DNA from: Linyphia triangularis
Taxonomy: Eukaryota > Arthropoda > Arachnida > Araneae > Linyphiidae
Length of the DNA: 64,000 bases
Reading direction: 5' to 3'
NCBI GenBank assembly: GCA_963978545.1
Contig: OZ021722.1
Location: 34,861,365 to 34,925,364, forward strand
Every line of letters begins with the position of its first letter. Within the stretch, counting starts at the first letter, position 1. Positions 12,449 to 25,900 of the stretch are shown here, in pieces. The notes below the pieces were generated by a model. It made no database searches. It was not told the origin of the DNA and was given only the letters and a program-made list of their open reading frames with translations. A program made the position numbers and the translations under genes.

Positions 12449-14534
12449 GTAAGTTTGGGGACAGTTGAGGAATTGGTGGAACAGTCAGGTTGCTACTGAA
12501 ATATTTGTTTTGTTTGCTTATGCATTATACGGAAGAAGTGTTGAAGTCTGCTGGAGTATCATTTTCTTTGAAACCGGTTCTTGCCATCTGTTTATTTGTA
12601 TTGCAATTTTTGTAGAAGCTGTTATGGGCCAAGCGCATATCTTTTATATTTCCAGAAATTTTATTTAATCGTGTTATGCCAGTTTTTAGAATTTTACGCA
12701 GAGAACTTTTTTGTAATGGTTTTCTTTGAAATTCTATTGTGGTGAACGTTGACTATAGAAACACATATTTGTTTTCTTGCATATAAATATATCATTTGTG
12801 TTAAGATCTGTTGGATGGAATGGTATCTTTGAAACTTTCTTAGCAGTTTTTGTTTAGTCTTCTTCGTTACTTGTATATTTTTTCCATTAATGTTTAAAAG
12901 TACTTTTCAGAATTATAAATATGAAAAGGTTGTCTAGTTTGCATAAAATCTATAGCTTATGATGTCTGTTGAGTAAGCACAGTATCGAATTAGTTGTTTT
13001 AATTATTGATTTTAGTACGTGCAGAAGTGAAAACTGACAAAGTAATTTTTGCTCAAAAATGGAACTGATGACCCTCACAAAAAGAAATTATTAATAAACA
13101 AATTTGTTATTAATAAACAATTAACAAATTATGCAACTGTTAAACTAATTTAAGTTTTATGTTTTTTATTTAGCTTTAGTATAAATGTCGTTTTAACTTA
13201 AGCCGTGAATTGATAAACGAAAAGTTTTAGAAATTAGCAATGTTTGAGTCAAGAAAACTTTTAATTATACAAAGGTATCTAAGTTAATATTTGAGCAGAT
13301 TGCAGATATAGTAGTTCTATTACTGGTATCCTTCCTTACTTTTTTGTTTATGTGAAGGTGAATAAATTTAGTCAACTTTCGTTACACAATTTATTTTTAA
13401 AATAAATATCAAAATTACCCATCTTAAAAAAAACTTCATAGCCTTATCCACTATAAAAATATAAGATATGAGGAGAAAGAGGGGAAACACGTTAGTTATT
13501 TAAAAGGGGGAAAAAAAGATTGTGTCTATTTATTGAACTTTTTTTTCAATTTGCTTTTCAAACATTTCAATTATGGCCCTCAAATAGTTAATTTTTTCTA
13601 GTAATTGTAGAATTTGTGTCTAGTATATTTTTTTTTCCAAAGACATACGAATTGAAAGAATAATGTAATAAAATTACCTTCGCCCGGTAAGAAGTTTAAT
13701 GGATTCGGAGGTTTTAGACTGTTCTTTAATCGATAAAGCAGTTAAATTGTTGATGAGGGCTGGGTACATTTTCTTGGTAGGCAAGGAAAGTCTAAACTCA
13801 ACCTAATTGTTGAGTTTTGGCTTTCAAGTAATAAATATTGAGGTTAATTAGTAAATTAGCCATATTGCCTATAACCCCAAACTGTTTTAAAATATTAAAT
13901 TAATAGTAGAATGGTTGATGTAAGTGCTAATTTAGTTATGTAATTGAACTGGATAATCATTTGTGAAAAAAATCCGATATAAAGGGATAAAAATTGATGA
14001 AGGTATGGTGAAGTCACTTTTGCGCGGTAAGAAGTTTTAAATGGGGCGATTGGTTTATACTGTGCAGTTCCTGTACTGAGAACCACTATTAATCGGTATT
14101 AAGTACCCGTATGTAAGCAAACTATTGAATGATTGGCTTCAGAGAATTCACTGTTAATTTGGATGTTTATTAACAACTAAAGCTGATCGATGGTGTATAG
14201 GTATATTGGGTACAACTTCCCTTCGAAAGTGCTTAGGGGAATAAAATAACAGTCTGGACTATTATTATGACAAATAAGAATGATAAAGCTTGGAGGACTT
14301 TTTTTTTTTGATAAAAGAAATTTCTATTACTGCACGTTTAATTTGAACTTATGTTTTTATTGGTATATAAAAAAAAATTGTTAGTTAGTTAAAAAAAAAT
14401 ATATCTGAAATCACAGCTATAGAGAGGAGTTGGAGAGTTTGCATTCCAATGTAAGAATACTTTGTTTAAAATATGAGTTGAATGACATTGGGTGCTATCT
14501 AAAGAATCTAAAGAAACACGATACAAATATTTAA
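12449..14534. other. Non-coding, nothing firmly recognised
   Basis: AT-rich. A short shared block, CGGTAAGAAGTTT, occurs at about 13684 and 14025 about 340 bp apart, possibly an eroded duplication. No exon is evident. Confidence 0.5.
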
Positions 14535-14581
14535 CCCTTTAAAGCATAGTGGTTCCTCACAGAAATCACTTACTTACATTT

Positions 14582-14676
<95 letters not shown>

Positions 14677-14773
14677 GAAAAAAGAAGTATACTCAAATTT
14701 TCTACACATAAAGACGGTCCATACCAAATGTCATTAAAATCGGAAATAAAATCGAAATTCGCGCTTTAAAGGG
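14535..14773. mobile_element. piggyBac-type MITE with internal (TA)n
   Basis: Terminal inverted repeats CCCTTTAAAGC and GCTTTAAAGGG are flanked on both sides by TTAA (14531-14534 and 14774-14777). TTAA duplication and CCC...GGG ends are the hallmarks of the piggyBac superfamily. The body is 239 bp, has no transposase, and carries (TA)n at 14585-14671. The open frame rich in Tyr-Ile across it is simply the translated microsatellite. Confidence 0.72.
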
Positions 14774-14938
14774 TTAAATAATACTTTTGTTAATAATATG
14801 TTGTAGGATTTGTGTGTTATAAATTATTGGCTAATGTGTAGTACATACAAAAATTAAATTTACTTCCATGGAAATTATCTTATAATTTAATTCAACACTG
14901 TTTGAACACTATAGGAATAAAACAATGTTTATTAAATA

Positions 14939-15132
14939 ATAGCTCCCACCACACCATTGAAATAAGACTAACTGCATTTTCGACAGGTGATTCCAGGAGA
15001 AAGAATTGTGCCGTATCGTAACCTTTGTTTGAACGCCAATATTATATATGCACATTACACACCCCTATTGTATATCGACGAGTCTTGTTCCTATATCGAC
15101 CGTCACTAACCAGACTATCGGGTGGGAGCTAT
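14939..15132. mobile_element. MITE with TA flanks, ~194 bp
   Basis: Terminal repeats ATAGCTCCCACC and GGTGGGAGCTAT are perfect complements, each flanked by TA (14937-14938 and 15133-15134). The interior is more GC-rich than the flanks. TA flanks suggest mobilisation by a Tc1/mariner-type transposase, but ATAA is also shared at the ends, so the exact boundary may move by a few bases. Confidence 0.68.
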
Positions 15133-17072
15133 TATCCTGGTAAATAGACATCATATTGGTCTAATTAGGTTTGATAATTAGAATTTTCGTTTGTGACTTT
15201 TTTGTTTTTATGAGTTTTTTTTTTTTTTTTTTTTTTAACAAAGAGTATATTGATGAAGGAGTAGTATTCAAATTAAATATATTTAAGTTTTTAATTCAGA
15301 GGTATACATGGGTGTTAATATAATATGCAAATTTCGATTTGGCGTAGTTTTTCAAGCTACCAAACATTGCCATTCTTAACTTGCAAAGAAATAAATTGTC
15401 CTAAGAAGTTCTATCTTAAAATAATCTCTATGTAGCGATGTCTTATTTCGTATCCGTGATTTAGATTTATTTCATGTAACACACACAAAGATAGAGCTAT
15501 ACAATAAATATATTAATTGAGCTCTCTCCATGAAAAAAACAAATATGAAACAATAGTTAAGTGTGTCACTGTGAAACTACTAATGCTTGTTTCTTCATGT
15601 AAAATCTTATGTGCAGAATTTAAAGTACAGGTTTCTAGATGATAGTTAATATAAAAGAAAACATCTAAATAGAGTGGTGTAGTTGTTTTAAATATTGTTT
15701 TCCTTTTTTTTAATCAAAATATCAGATGTTTAACTTATTTGTTTTTTTTGCTTCACTCTTCATGTGTAATATTGTATATAAATGAAAAATACAATGGCTA
15801 CTGCTCGAATAAAATATGACTACCGGGAATGAAAAGATTCTTCTAAAAATTTGTTTTGTAATTAACCAAGACAAATGGTTTAGTTACCCGATCTATTTGA
15901 TTATAAGAAAGCGTTTCTCTTCAGTTGTTTTATTAGTTGAATACAAACTATAAGAGCTTGTAATAAAATAGTTGTCATGTTTTTGCTGTCTTAGTAATTT
16001 AAAAATAATATTTAGAATGGTTATATATTTGATAAAATATACTAGTGTTGCTTCGTGCAATATATATTTGCTCCCTGCCTGTCAAGCATACTAAATGGAA
16101 TCTCTAAAAATATAAATTAAGTTTGAAAAACTGCGTCCTGTGTGGTGATTAACTTAATGTGTGAGGTTGATTGATGAGAAGGGTAGACATCTTGTTTTTG
16201 TTATATTTCGCCGTATTTTCTAATGAACACATATTCTGTTCTAGCGATTTTTTCCTGTAACTAACCTAACTGGATTAACTGACTCTTCATTGTGAAATTA
16301 TATTACTTTACATTTAAATATTTATATTTTGCAAGTTTAAGACTTCATTTTTCTTTATTTAATAGAAATTTTTGAAGTTAATAGTTAATATTTATACCAA
16401 TATAAAATTTAACTTAAGTTAAACGAATGTGTTTTGAAAACAATGTTTGATAATTTTTTTTCTTTTAATTTGTATTAATATTATCTTTATCATATATGGA
16501 AAGGTTTTTTTTTTTAATCTGAAAATATAATAAAAAAGAAAGAAATGAATATCAAAACAATAAAATGTGGACAAAATGCGTTGGTTAAACAGATGATTGA
16601 CTCTTATTTTTTGTTAAGATATTAAAGAGAAATTTTATTAACTTAATTTTTTTGTATGAAAATTTTTTCTGTATTAAATATAAAGAGCCTCATTTCTATT
16701 TACAAATTTTAAAACTATTTCTTCTAATTCTAATTTAATTTTCTAATTTATAATCAGCATTACATAAATCTTTTTTTTTTGCCATCTCTACTAACGATAT
16801 GCAACGAGTAACAAATATTTATTACTTTATAAACACACATTTTACTCTTTAATTTTGAAACTAGACTCACAATTTTTTTCACATTTAGCAAGTGTTAAAA
16901 AACTGATATACCTGCATAAAAAACGTTTTTCATTTGATGATATTTAGTTGATTAATTAAAATTTAATAACCTAATTAGGGTCTAATTGTACCAATTATAA
17001 CTAATTTTATTTTGAAAATTACTCACTAATTTTCATTTAAAATTATCACTTTTTATAAAAAATATCAATACT
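15133..17072. other. Non-coding, nothing recognised
   Basis: AT-rich with poly-T runs (for example about 15216-15236). No recognisable gene or paired terminal repeat. Confidence 0.6.
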
Positions 17073-17521
17073 CAAAATTAAGTTAGAAATTAATTATACC
17101 AGTTACCCTAGTTATTATTTCTCTGATATTCATTATTCAATTTAAATTACAAGATTTTTTAATTGGTTGATTAAAAAGGAAGTTATTTCTGGTGGAAAAA
17201 AAGATTTACACTGAGAAAAACTAGTTCCTCCCAAATCAAGTAGAATTTGCAGTAGTGACCTTTTTAGCACTGTGTACTTTTATAAATATATATAGTTCCA
17301 AATTAAATTAGAAATTAATTATACCATGGATGTATTAAATTCTAATGGTTTCTCTAAACTGCATTATTCAATTTAAATTACATGATTTTTTAATTTGTTA
17401 ATTCAAACGGAAGTTATTTCTGGTGAAACAAAAGTCTTACACTGAAAAAAAACTAGTTCCTCCCAAATCAAGTAGAATTTGCAGTAGTGACATTTTTTAG
17501 CACTGTGTACTTTTATAAATA
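17073..17521. repeat. ~230-bp tandem repeat array, left part (about 2 units)
   Basis: Units begin with AAATTAAGTTAGAAATTAAT and carry the landmarks ATTCAATTTAAATTACA, GGAAGTTATTTCTGGTG, ACTAGTTCCTCCCAAATCA and TTTTATAAATATA. The array is interrupted at its TATA tail by the mariner element and resumes on the other side. Confidence 0.9.
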
Positions 17522-17523
17522 TA

Positions 17524-19911
17524 CAGCGTGTCCTCGTATAACCTGGCCGATCTTTATTTTCAACACCGTTGGTCCTAGATGCATAGTCCCAATTGAAGAA
17601 ATGTTTTAAATCGTTAAAGCATTTTTGCTGAATAATTTTTATGTTAAGAAAGGGGTTGGTATAACAGTCAGAATAACAACGAGCTTCTAGACTAGGTTTT
17701 ACTATGGCAAACAAATTGTTGTTCATCGCCTAAAGCATTATAATTTTTGACTAGGAACTGCTTTGAAAAAAAATTTACAAACTGTACAACACATAATAAA
17801 CAGCAAACAAACTTATAAACAATTTTAGTTAAGTAATTTTAAATAATAACATAATCAGAAAGCAGCGCCTTTTGTTAACACAAAAATAAAAGATAACAGA
17901 AATGAACAAAGTGAAAAGAAAAAATAACCTCTTTCTTAATTACATATGCTCGAAGTGTTTTCCTTCGACTAAAATACCTAAGCGCACACGTGATTCAAAT
18001 TCATCTTCAACATTTTTCAGCATTACAGGCGAAATACACCTGACAGCGGATAAAATTCGATTCTACAAATGTAATAGACTCGTCGATTCTTTTTCATATA
18101 TCTTACTTTTCAAAAATCCTCAAAGAAAGAAATCTAAAGGATTTAGATCTGGAGATCTAGGAGGCCATTCTACCGGACCTCCATAGTCTATAATGTTGTC
18201 TTGAAACATGTTGTGTAGTACTGTTCGGCAGGATGCTGCCTTGTGGAGTGGTGCACCATCCTGTTGAAACCACATCTTTTTAAGGTCTGCTAATACGACA
18301 TGGTCATCCAGATAGTCAGATAAAGGTTCCTGTAACAGGTTCGCATACTTTTTACCTGTTAGTGTATCAGCAAAAAAGAAAGGTCCTACTAACGCTCCCT
18401 TCCATATGCCACACCAAACATTAACGGACCATCGCAGTTGATGCTTGTTTGGTCGGATTACACGGGGATTTTGCAGGGACCAAAAGTGTGTGTTTTGCCT
18501 ATTTACTTCCCCAGTTCTTGAAAACGTGCACTCATCAGAAAATAGAATATTATTCACAAATGATGAATCCAATTCTAGCTTGTTCATGATAAAATTGCAG
18601 AAATCAAACCGTCTATTTTAATCCCCGGGCAAAAACTCTTGCACCAATCGCCGGCGATAAGGATGTGCACCTTGTCGGTTTAAGACTCTCCACACATGGG
18701 TTTTTGAGTATCCACATGCTTCACTAATGTCCCTGACACTAGACTGAGGAAAAGCAAGAGCATAGACTAAAATTTCTTCGTCATAGACAACCATTCTTGA
18801 ATTTATGGATCGAGGACGTCTTCCTATGCTACCCGTTTCTCGCAAACGCTTTACAACATTTAAAATCGTATCTTTAGATGGATGTACATCATTTGAAAAT
18901 TTAATTGCATATTGTCTTGCAGCCTCTCGCCCATTTCGATTACATTGGCCGTACAGTAGTAACATTTCTACGTACTGTTCCGCAGTGTACATTTTAACAA
19001 CGGGGATTGACGAAATAGCTAAATACATCTGGTATTGGTATGAGCTACTTTTATTCTGAAGTGAACTTACGTTATTGGTTTTCTACCTACCAATCACTAA
19101 TCTGCCACTAAAATTTGCATAGGAACCTGCAAATCCCGCAGTACTACATGCTAATTTACACAAAAAGATCGGGAATTCCCCTTTCTAAGATTCCTTTTTT
19201 TTTTTTTTCTTTCTTTTTTTTTAACCACTAACTGAAACATTTTCCAAGGTTTCTAAAATTTTAAATATAAACGAAATATTTAAGTTCAATTTTAGGAATT
19301 TCAGGGAGAAGCAAAAATTTAAGGAATTTTAGGGCGAACCCTGAGCAACACAAGAGTGTGAATTTGTTCTGCCTCGAAAGATTTTATATCTGCTTTGATC
19401 ATACGAAGTTGAAAGATTTTTGTTAGTTTCATGGAGTATAGCACCTACTATCTCTTGCAAACTAGTTCAGCATCCACAATTCAGCACATATATTGATAGA
19501 TCGTATTCATGCGTTTAATTTCATAATAATTTTCCGAATGCAATTGTTTTTCGCTGTATTTAATTTTGTGTACATGTCCTTAAAATATGTTAATGACCAC
19601 GGGTGTAAAGTGGTATAAGTCACTAAATTGCATTTTTCATAATTCCATGAATATTAGTCGTACAACTTTCGATTTTTTTTTTGTTTGAAATGTTTTTTTC
19701 ATGGGCAACATTTTTCTAAATATGAGTTGGGGGAACTGGGGACCATATAAAAATTTACAATCCGTAATTTTTATACCAGCCCCTTTCCTAACCTAAAAAC
19801 TATTCAGTAAAAATATTTTAATGATTTAAAAATTTTTTTCAATTGGGACTATGCATCTATGACCAATGGTGTCGAAAATAAAGGTCGGCCAGGTTATACG
19901 GGGACACGCTG
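17524..19911 (-). mobile_element. DD41D mariner-family transposon, 2.4 kb, inactive
   Basis: Terminal inverted repeats of about 90 bp begin CAGCGTGTCC(T/C)CGTATAAC and are flanked by TA at 17522-17523 and 19912-19913. The insertion falls in the TATATA tail of the ~230-bp tandem repeat, so the empty site is obvious. The transposase gene is on the minus strand. At 2388 bp it is longer than the usual ~1.3 kb mariner, with about 500 bp and 800 bp of non-coding sequence beside the gene, which may hold further insertions. Confidence 0.9.
18063..18992 (-). pseudogene. DD41D mariner transposase with two nonsense codons
   Basis: A single minus-strand frame runs from an ATG at 18990-18992 for about 309 codons. 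The N-terminus has two helix-turn-helix regions, one beginning M-Y-T-A-E-Q-Y-V and a second around S-V-R-D-I-S-E-A-C-G-Y-S. The catalytic core shows F-S-D-E (first Asp), W-F-Q-Q-D-G-A-P (second Asp) and S-P-D-L-N-P-L-D-F-F (third Asp). I count 41 residues between the second and third Asp, which defines the DD41D (rosa-like) group. A TAA just after the second helix-turn-helix region and a TGA directly after D-F-F-L, where Trp is usual, interrupt the frame. The transposase is therefore dead unless stops are read through. Confidence 0.88.
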
Positions 19912-19913
19912 TA

Positions 19914-20795
19914 TATAGTTCCAAATTAAGTTAGAAATAAATTATACCATGGATGTATTAAATTCTAATGGTTTCTCTAAACTGCATTATTCAATTTAAA
20001 TTACATTATTTTTTAATTGGTTAATTCAAACGGAAGTTATTTCTGGTGAAAAAAAAGTCTTATACTGAGAAAAAACTAGTCCCCCTTAAATCAAGTATAA
20101 AGTTTGAAGTAGTGATCTTTTAACACTCTGCACCTTTATAAATGTATATAGTTCCAAATTAAGTTAGAAATTAATTATACCATGGATGTATTAAATCCTA
20201 ATTGTTTCTCAAAACTTCATTATTCATTTTAAATTACAGGATTTTTTAATTGGTTAATACAAAGGGAAGTTATTTCTGGTGAAAAAAAGTCTTACACTGA
20301 AAAACACTAGTTCATCCCAAATCAAGTATAAAGTTTGAAGTAGTGATCTTTTAACAGAGTATACCTTTATAAATGTATGCAGTTCAAAATTAAGTTAGAA
20401 ATTAATTATACCATGGATGTAGATCCTCTAAACTGCATTATCCAATTTAATTTACATGATTTTTTTTAATTTGTTGATTTAAACGGAATTTATTTTTGGT
20501 GAAGAAAAATATTATACTGAAGAAAATTACTTCCTCCCAAATCAAGAATAAAGTTTCCAGTAGTTATCTTTTAACACTTTGTACCTTTTATGAATCTTTA
20601 TAGTTCAAAATTAAGTTAGAAATTAATTATACCATGGATGTATTAAATCCTAGTTGATTCTTTGTACTGCATTATCAAATTTAAATTACATAATTTTTTT
20701 TAATTGGTTGATTCAAACGGAAGTTATTATTATCAAGTACGAAGTGTGCACTAGTGATCTTTTAACACTGTGTATCTTGATAAAAAGGTGTATAG
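19914..20795. repeat. ~230-bp tandem repeat array, right part (about 4 units)
   Basis: It continues the array broken by the mariner insertion. Unit starts are near 19920, 20155, 20388 and 20611, each with TAGAAAT(A/T)AATTATACCATGG and GAAGTTATT landmarks. Units diverge towards the right end. Confidence 0.9.
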
Positions 20796-23700
20796 TTTAT
20801 AAAGCATTTTGAATATCATAAGGACATAGTACCATTTTAGCTACCAATCTCAAGAGTAATTAAAGTAAAAAAACCTATTATTTTCGCCATATTTCCCAAT
20901 TTCCAATGTGTACTAGGACCTTAAATTAACAAATATATATCCTCTCTCCAATTTAAATCATAACATTCAGCACTGTTTTCCAAACTTTCAACAAAATAAA
21001 AACGCTTTATAAGTGATGTTGCAATAATGGGAAGGGGGGTTGAGCTTTGATATGAAGCATAACTGAATTAGTGGATACTCACACTTAAAATGCAAATTTA
21101 AAAAATTTCGAACAAAACTTTCTTTTATGTTTTCTTACATTGCGTTGATTTTTATTTTCTTTTATCAATATCACCACAACATACCAAACGGTATTCTGAA
21201 ATGAAACGTGCGTTAGTTAAACTACCGTAGAATGGGTGATCACGTTTCAGCGAATTGTGATGTGAAACATAACTACAGCGAGTGGTGCATAATTAAATCA
21301 TAAGCTCTAGTACGCGCATATTATCGCTTAGAGAACATTAATTGCATATTTGTTTCTATCCCTTTGTGAGACACTAACTAACCATTATGAGCTTAGTGGT
21401 TTGATCATGCCTAATCCATATTTAAAGCTTCCGAAATGGTTATTAATATTCTCCATACATTAACTGGTATTGCATGAAAAGTGACAAGTTTGTCATTTTC
21501 AATAAACGGGGTTGTATACAAATATTCGTGTATGGTTTGAAAAAATTCGGTTAAGTATGTAGTGCCTGTTTCAAATTATACGAAAAGACGTATAATTACT
21601 ACATAATTAGTATATAATTTACTATCTTTGTTAGAAAAAAATATTATTTTAAAATACAGTTTTGTAACCGTTACGGACAAATGTATTTATTAAATTTGGT
21701 TTAATGTTTATGTCATGTTTTACAAAGCTAACAAATAAATGAAACATTTCTTTATAAAAGAACTTTTAACTTGAATTATTTAAAGGGGAATTGGAAGGCT
21801 TTATCTAATCTACGTTTTTCTTTTTAAAAAAAAAAGACTTTTCGTAAGCACCTTTTCACCAGAAATACAACATATCATTGGTTTAAATATTTTCTTTCAT
21901 TAAATAATTTGTTGTACAGAACTATAGAAAATAGTAAGCTATTTGCACCTTTGTTAATCTTTGATATTACGACGTTTAGAAGAGAAAATATTGCCGTCTT
22001 TTTAATTTTTTATGGCTTTACTTTGAAGTAATGAGGGTGATTATCGAATAAGCTTGACTTTATAGCTTTTCACCGAATATCAAAGCCCTAATCCCATATC
22101 TATTTAGACCCAAATGATGAACTTCCCATTAATTTGTTGTAAAATTTGTCGAAATTTAAAATAAGTCTAGTAGAATTTGATTACTAATTTTATTGACACC
22201 TTCGAACTAATACATTACAAATGTTTGTCTGTAACATTAATAGTTTAGGCGTAGAGAATTTCTATCGCCATTTCCAACTCTTTTAATTGTAACATCCGGT
22301 TGAATTTTTACAGGAAAACTCTTCTTTACGAGACCTATCATATGACATATCACATTTTTCTATAGCATTTTTAGTTTTGTCTGTGAATGTGAACCTCTAA
22401 AAAACGGGCAATCTTTGTGTATCCTTATCTCCACATTAATGTGGCGTTTAAGCCTAAAAAAACATTTATAGATTATCCTTTTTGAATTTTATTGCAAAAA
22501 AAATATAATCTTTTTAAAAACTTCAATGGTAATTTGCACGATAACTTCAATGATGAAATACGTAGTTTTATGAACTGGTTTAAACTTGAGAACAACTTGT
22601 GATCTTTTGTGTTCTTTGTAAACTTGAGATTTACTTAACCACGAAAAATTTCTCGTATTTTATACTTCGAGTAGTAAGTTGCAACTTCTTCTTACTAAAT
22701 TAAATTTTAATTTTAAAATTGGTTGTAGAATCATCCGACGAGTAGTATGCTAGTTGAATTTAGGTTTTGTTTTACTTTATTTGCATTTTTACTCATATTC
22801 ACGAATTATTTAGTGGTGGAAGCATCTACAAATGCTTCCAACTATTTAACAATCTTTTGTGTATAATGCATGGAAGTTTCAGAGAAATTTTATTAAAAGG
22901 TTTTGTTGACAAATTAATTTAATGACATTTTTAGATAAACAATTATCTAAATAATCTGTTTGGTAAATAAAAGATTTATTTTTTTAGCGATCAGATAATT
23001 TATTATGATAAATACTGATTAATTTTAATCCATGTTGTATTTAATATTTTTTTTTTGTAATTAAAAAGGTAAAACAATTGGTGATTGATAATAAATAAAA
23101 ATTGTGAATACAATGAGTAACTGTTTGTTAATGTAAAATTTTGAATTTGAATACTGAATTATAATCAAATAGTTTTAATAATGTAAATGAGCCTCTTAGT
23201 AATTGACAAAAACAAATGATGTCTGATAATAAAAGTAATTTATAAATGTAAATGTGAAAAGAAAAAAATATTAATAATAAAGCAATGTTTAATATTGAAT
23301 AGGAATAAAATACTTTTTCTTAATGGAATGAAGCTAAGGGTAATTAAAATTATTTCTGAATGATAAATAATGAATGGCATTAAAAAAAATCATTATTGAA
23401 TGTAATAGTTATTGAACTGTAAACGTTAGAAAATGGAAAAATATATTTGATCGCTAGTACGTAAAAGTAATAAAATTTGCTACGCACAAAAAAATTTACA
23501 TATATAGTATTGATAATTGATATATTAGACAAAAAACCACATTTTGTACTTTTAATATTTTTGTTTTGTTTATATTTAGCTTTGCTCTTTGACAGCATGA
23601 GAGTATATTTAAAGAGTGCATTTTTGTTCATTTCCAATGGTTTAAATTCCAATTAATAAAATCGGATTATTAATATTCAGCTAATCATGATGAAAAATTC

Positions 23701-24718
23701 TCAGTTGTTATGTTTTTCTAATCATTTCTGAAGTTATCTTTTAATTAGATATTACTTTTTTTTTTTTTTTTTTGTCCTTGCACTAAGTATGCAAAAGTAC
23801 GAAGTTTTCATTTTTTGATATTTACGAGTTTTATATGAGATAAGCTATTTAAAGTTTCATAATTTGCAATTGTTCCAAAATGTATTTTGTAGTTTTTTAC
23901 CATTAAACTATTAAATCTTTATTAATATTTGTTAAAAACATTTTAGTTTTTAATTATAATTCAAGGAAACATAACAACATAACACTAGAATTGTTAATAA
24001 ATTTCCAGTTAACATCATATTAAAAATAAGTTATTCCTTCAGTATTTTTATAAATATTTATGTAACTTTATCCTTATTTTCAATTAAAATTAATACTTTA
24101 AAATAAAATAATTAGTTATTTTGATTCAACGTAAATTAATTTTGAAGTTGCCCTCATTTTAGAAGAAGAAAAAGATATCTTTAATTGATACTGGTTAGTT
24201 TTTTACATTGGATATTTTACGTCAAATCTTGATTATAACTTGTAAACTATTATTATAATCTTTAAAAATATTATACTTCACTATTACAATCGGGAAAACG
24301 TGTAAACAACTTTTATTATCATAATAGCTATTACATTCTTATCAATTATGTAGATTCTTAACATTTTTGTATTATGATATTTTATTTTCCTTATTTTTGA
24401 AAACAGGGTTATGCAAAATGAAGTAAATATGCACTTTTAAGGCTTTGAGCCATATCAGATAAAACACTTTTATACTTCTCAGTACTTCTCAAATATTTTA
24501 ATTTCTATTGCAATATCTAACCTTAATAACGAAATCAATATGTAATGTGAAACTTGTATCCATATATTTGTTTTTCCTTCAACAAATTTATTTCCTAATT
24601 GTGTTGTCAGATCCTACTGAGATATTTATATTTAATTCAGAAATTAAGGAATTCATTAAAAGACAATATCCATTGTTATATGATAAATTATGCAAGATTC
24701 TAAATTGTCTTACAATTT

Positions 24719-24721
<3 letters not shown>
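20796..24721. other. Non-coding, nothing recognised
   Basis: Extremely AT-rich. A minus-strand open frame at 23380-23652 and others are low-complexity and unsupported. Confidence 0.6.

Positions 24722-24786
<65 letters not shown>
24722..24786. repeat. (TA)n microsatellite
   Basis: About 32 uninterrupted TA units. Unlike the others, I found no paired arms around it. Confidence 0.98.
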
Positions 24787-24791
<5 letters not shown>

Positions 24792-25199
24792 ACTATAATT
24801 TTTCTTTTTTGTTTCTCATTTTTAATTTTAAATATAAATTAAACTGTTAGCTGTCTAACTCATGCTAAATAGAAAAAGTTATGGTGTCTCAAACCAAAAA
24901 CGCTGAATATAATTAAAAGTTTAATAGTATCCTTTCCGATTAAAAAAATACGTTAATTTGTAAGTTTTAGCCTGTAACCCGGGTATATACACAAGATGCC
25001 TTTTAAGATTATTTACCGTATCATGTTTTGTTTTAAATATGTGTAGTAAACATACAAATAAATGTTGTAAAAATTTAATTGTGATTAATTTGAATGAATT
25101 GTTTAGTTTTTGTATTAATTTCTTTTAATTTTCATAACACTAACATTCACTAAATGTCTTATTTTATATCTTTTAATTTGGATATTCCTAACAGATTCA

Positions 25200-25900
25200 C
25201 AGATCTTTTTATTTTACAATTTGGAGTTTGAAACCTTTCATTCGTCTCATTCATAATTGCAGTATCAATGTTTTTAAAGAGAAAACATACATTTCTATGC
25301 CCATTCAAACACATAACCGGCCTTTGATTTCCACCTTAACGAGGTACTTCGCAATCGCAATTCCTATTCGCCGAAACCAGCTTCACATATCATTATCTCA
25401 CCCAAGAAGCCTGTTAAAACCCAACTCATTAAACTCTCCATCCAATCCTTGTATTACGGGAAACACACAATACAATATCCATAACTTCCATGACAATTCC
25501 ACTACAGAACTTGAAAGGGTTTTGAAAGGAGGAGCATTTTGTTACAAGAATAAAGCCTATTGCTTTGCAGTCTTCTGTGCTAAAAGTCGAAGACTAATAA
25601 ACGCGAGAACTTTTCTAATTTGGCCAGTTAACTTCTCATCCCGTTCTTGAAAATGGAAAAGTTTAAGGAAGGACCCAAGACACACACACACAGCAGTGGC
25701 CATTTTGCAAAATTGGAGTAATTAAGGCCCTTCCTTCGAGGCACAGGTCCCTGAATTCCCTTTCGGGATCCTTCTCTTCGTTTCTTTTATTTCTGGTCGA
25801 AACAACCTTTTGACGAAAGCAATAATTCTTCCGAGTTTTGGAGTTAGTTGGATCGTTAATTCAACCTCGTTTAGTTGGTGAATGGTGCTTAATTTTACGA
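25200..25900. other. Less AT-rich segment, possible intronic regulatory block
   Basis: Base composition is more balanced than on either side. A 140-codon open frame (25228-25650, +) has no recognisable domain and no splice context. The contrast could mark a conserved regulatory element or an old insertion. Confidence 0.3.

Noticed and set aside
14549..14737. Open frame rich in Tyr-Ile repeats
   Set aside because: It is the translation of a (TA)n microsatellite inside a piggyBac-type MITE; the same applies to the end of the frame at 24508-24798.
25228..25650. 140-codon open frame in a less AT-rich block
   Set aside because: No domain or homology recognised and no splice context; kept only as a composition anomaly.
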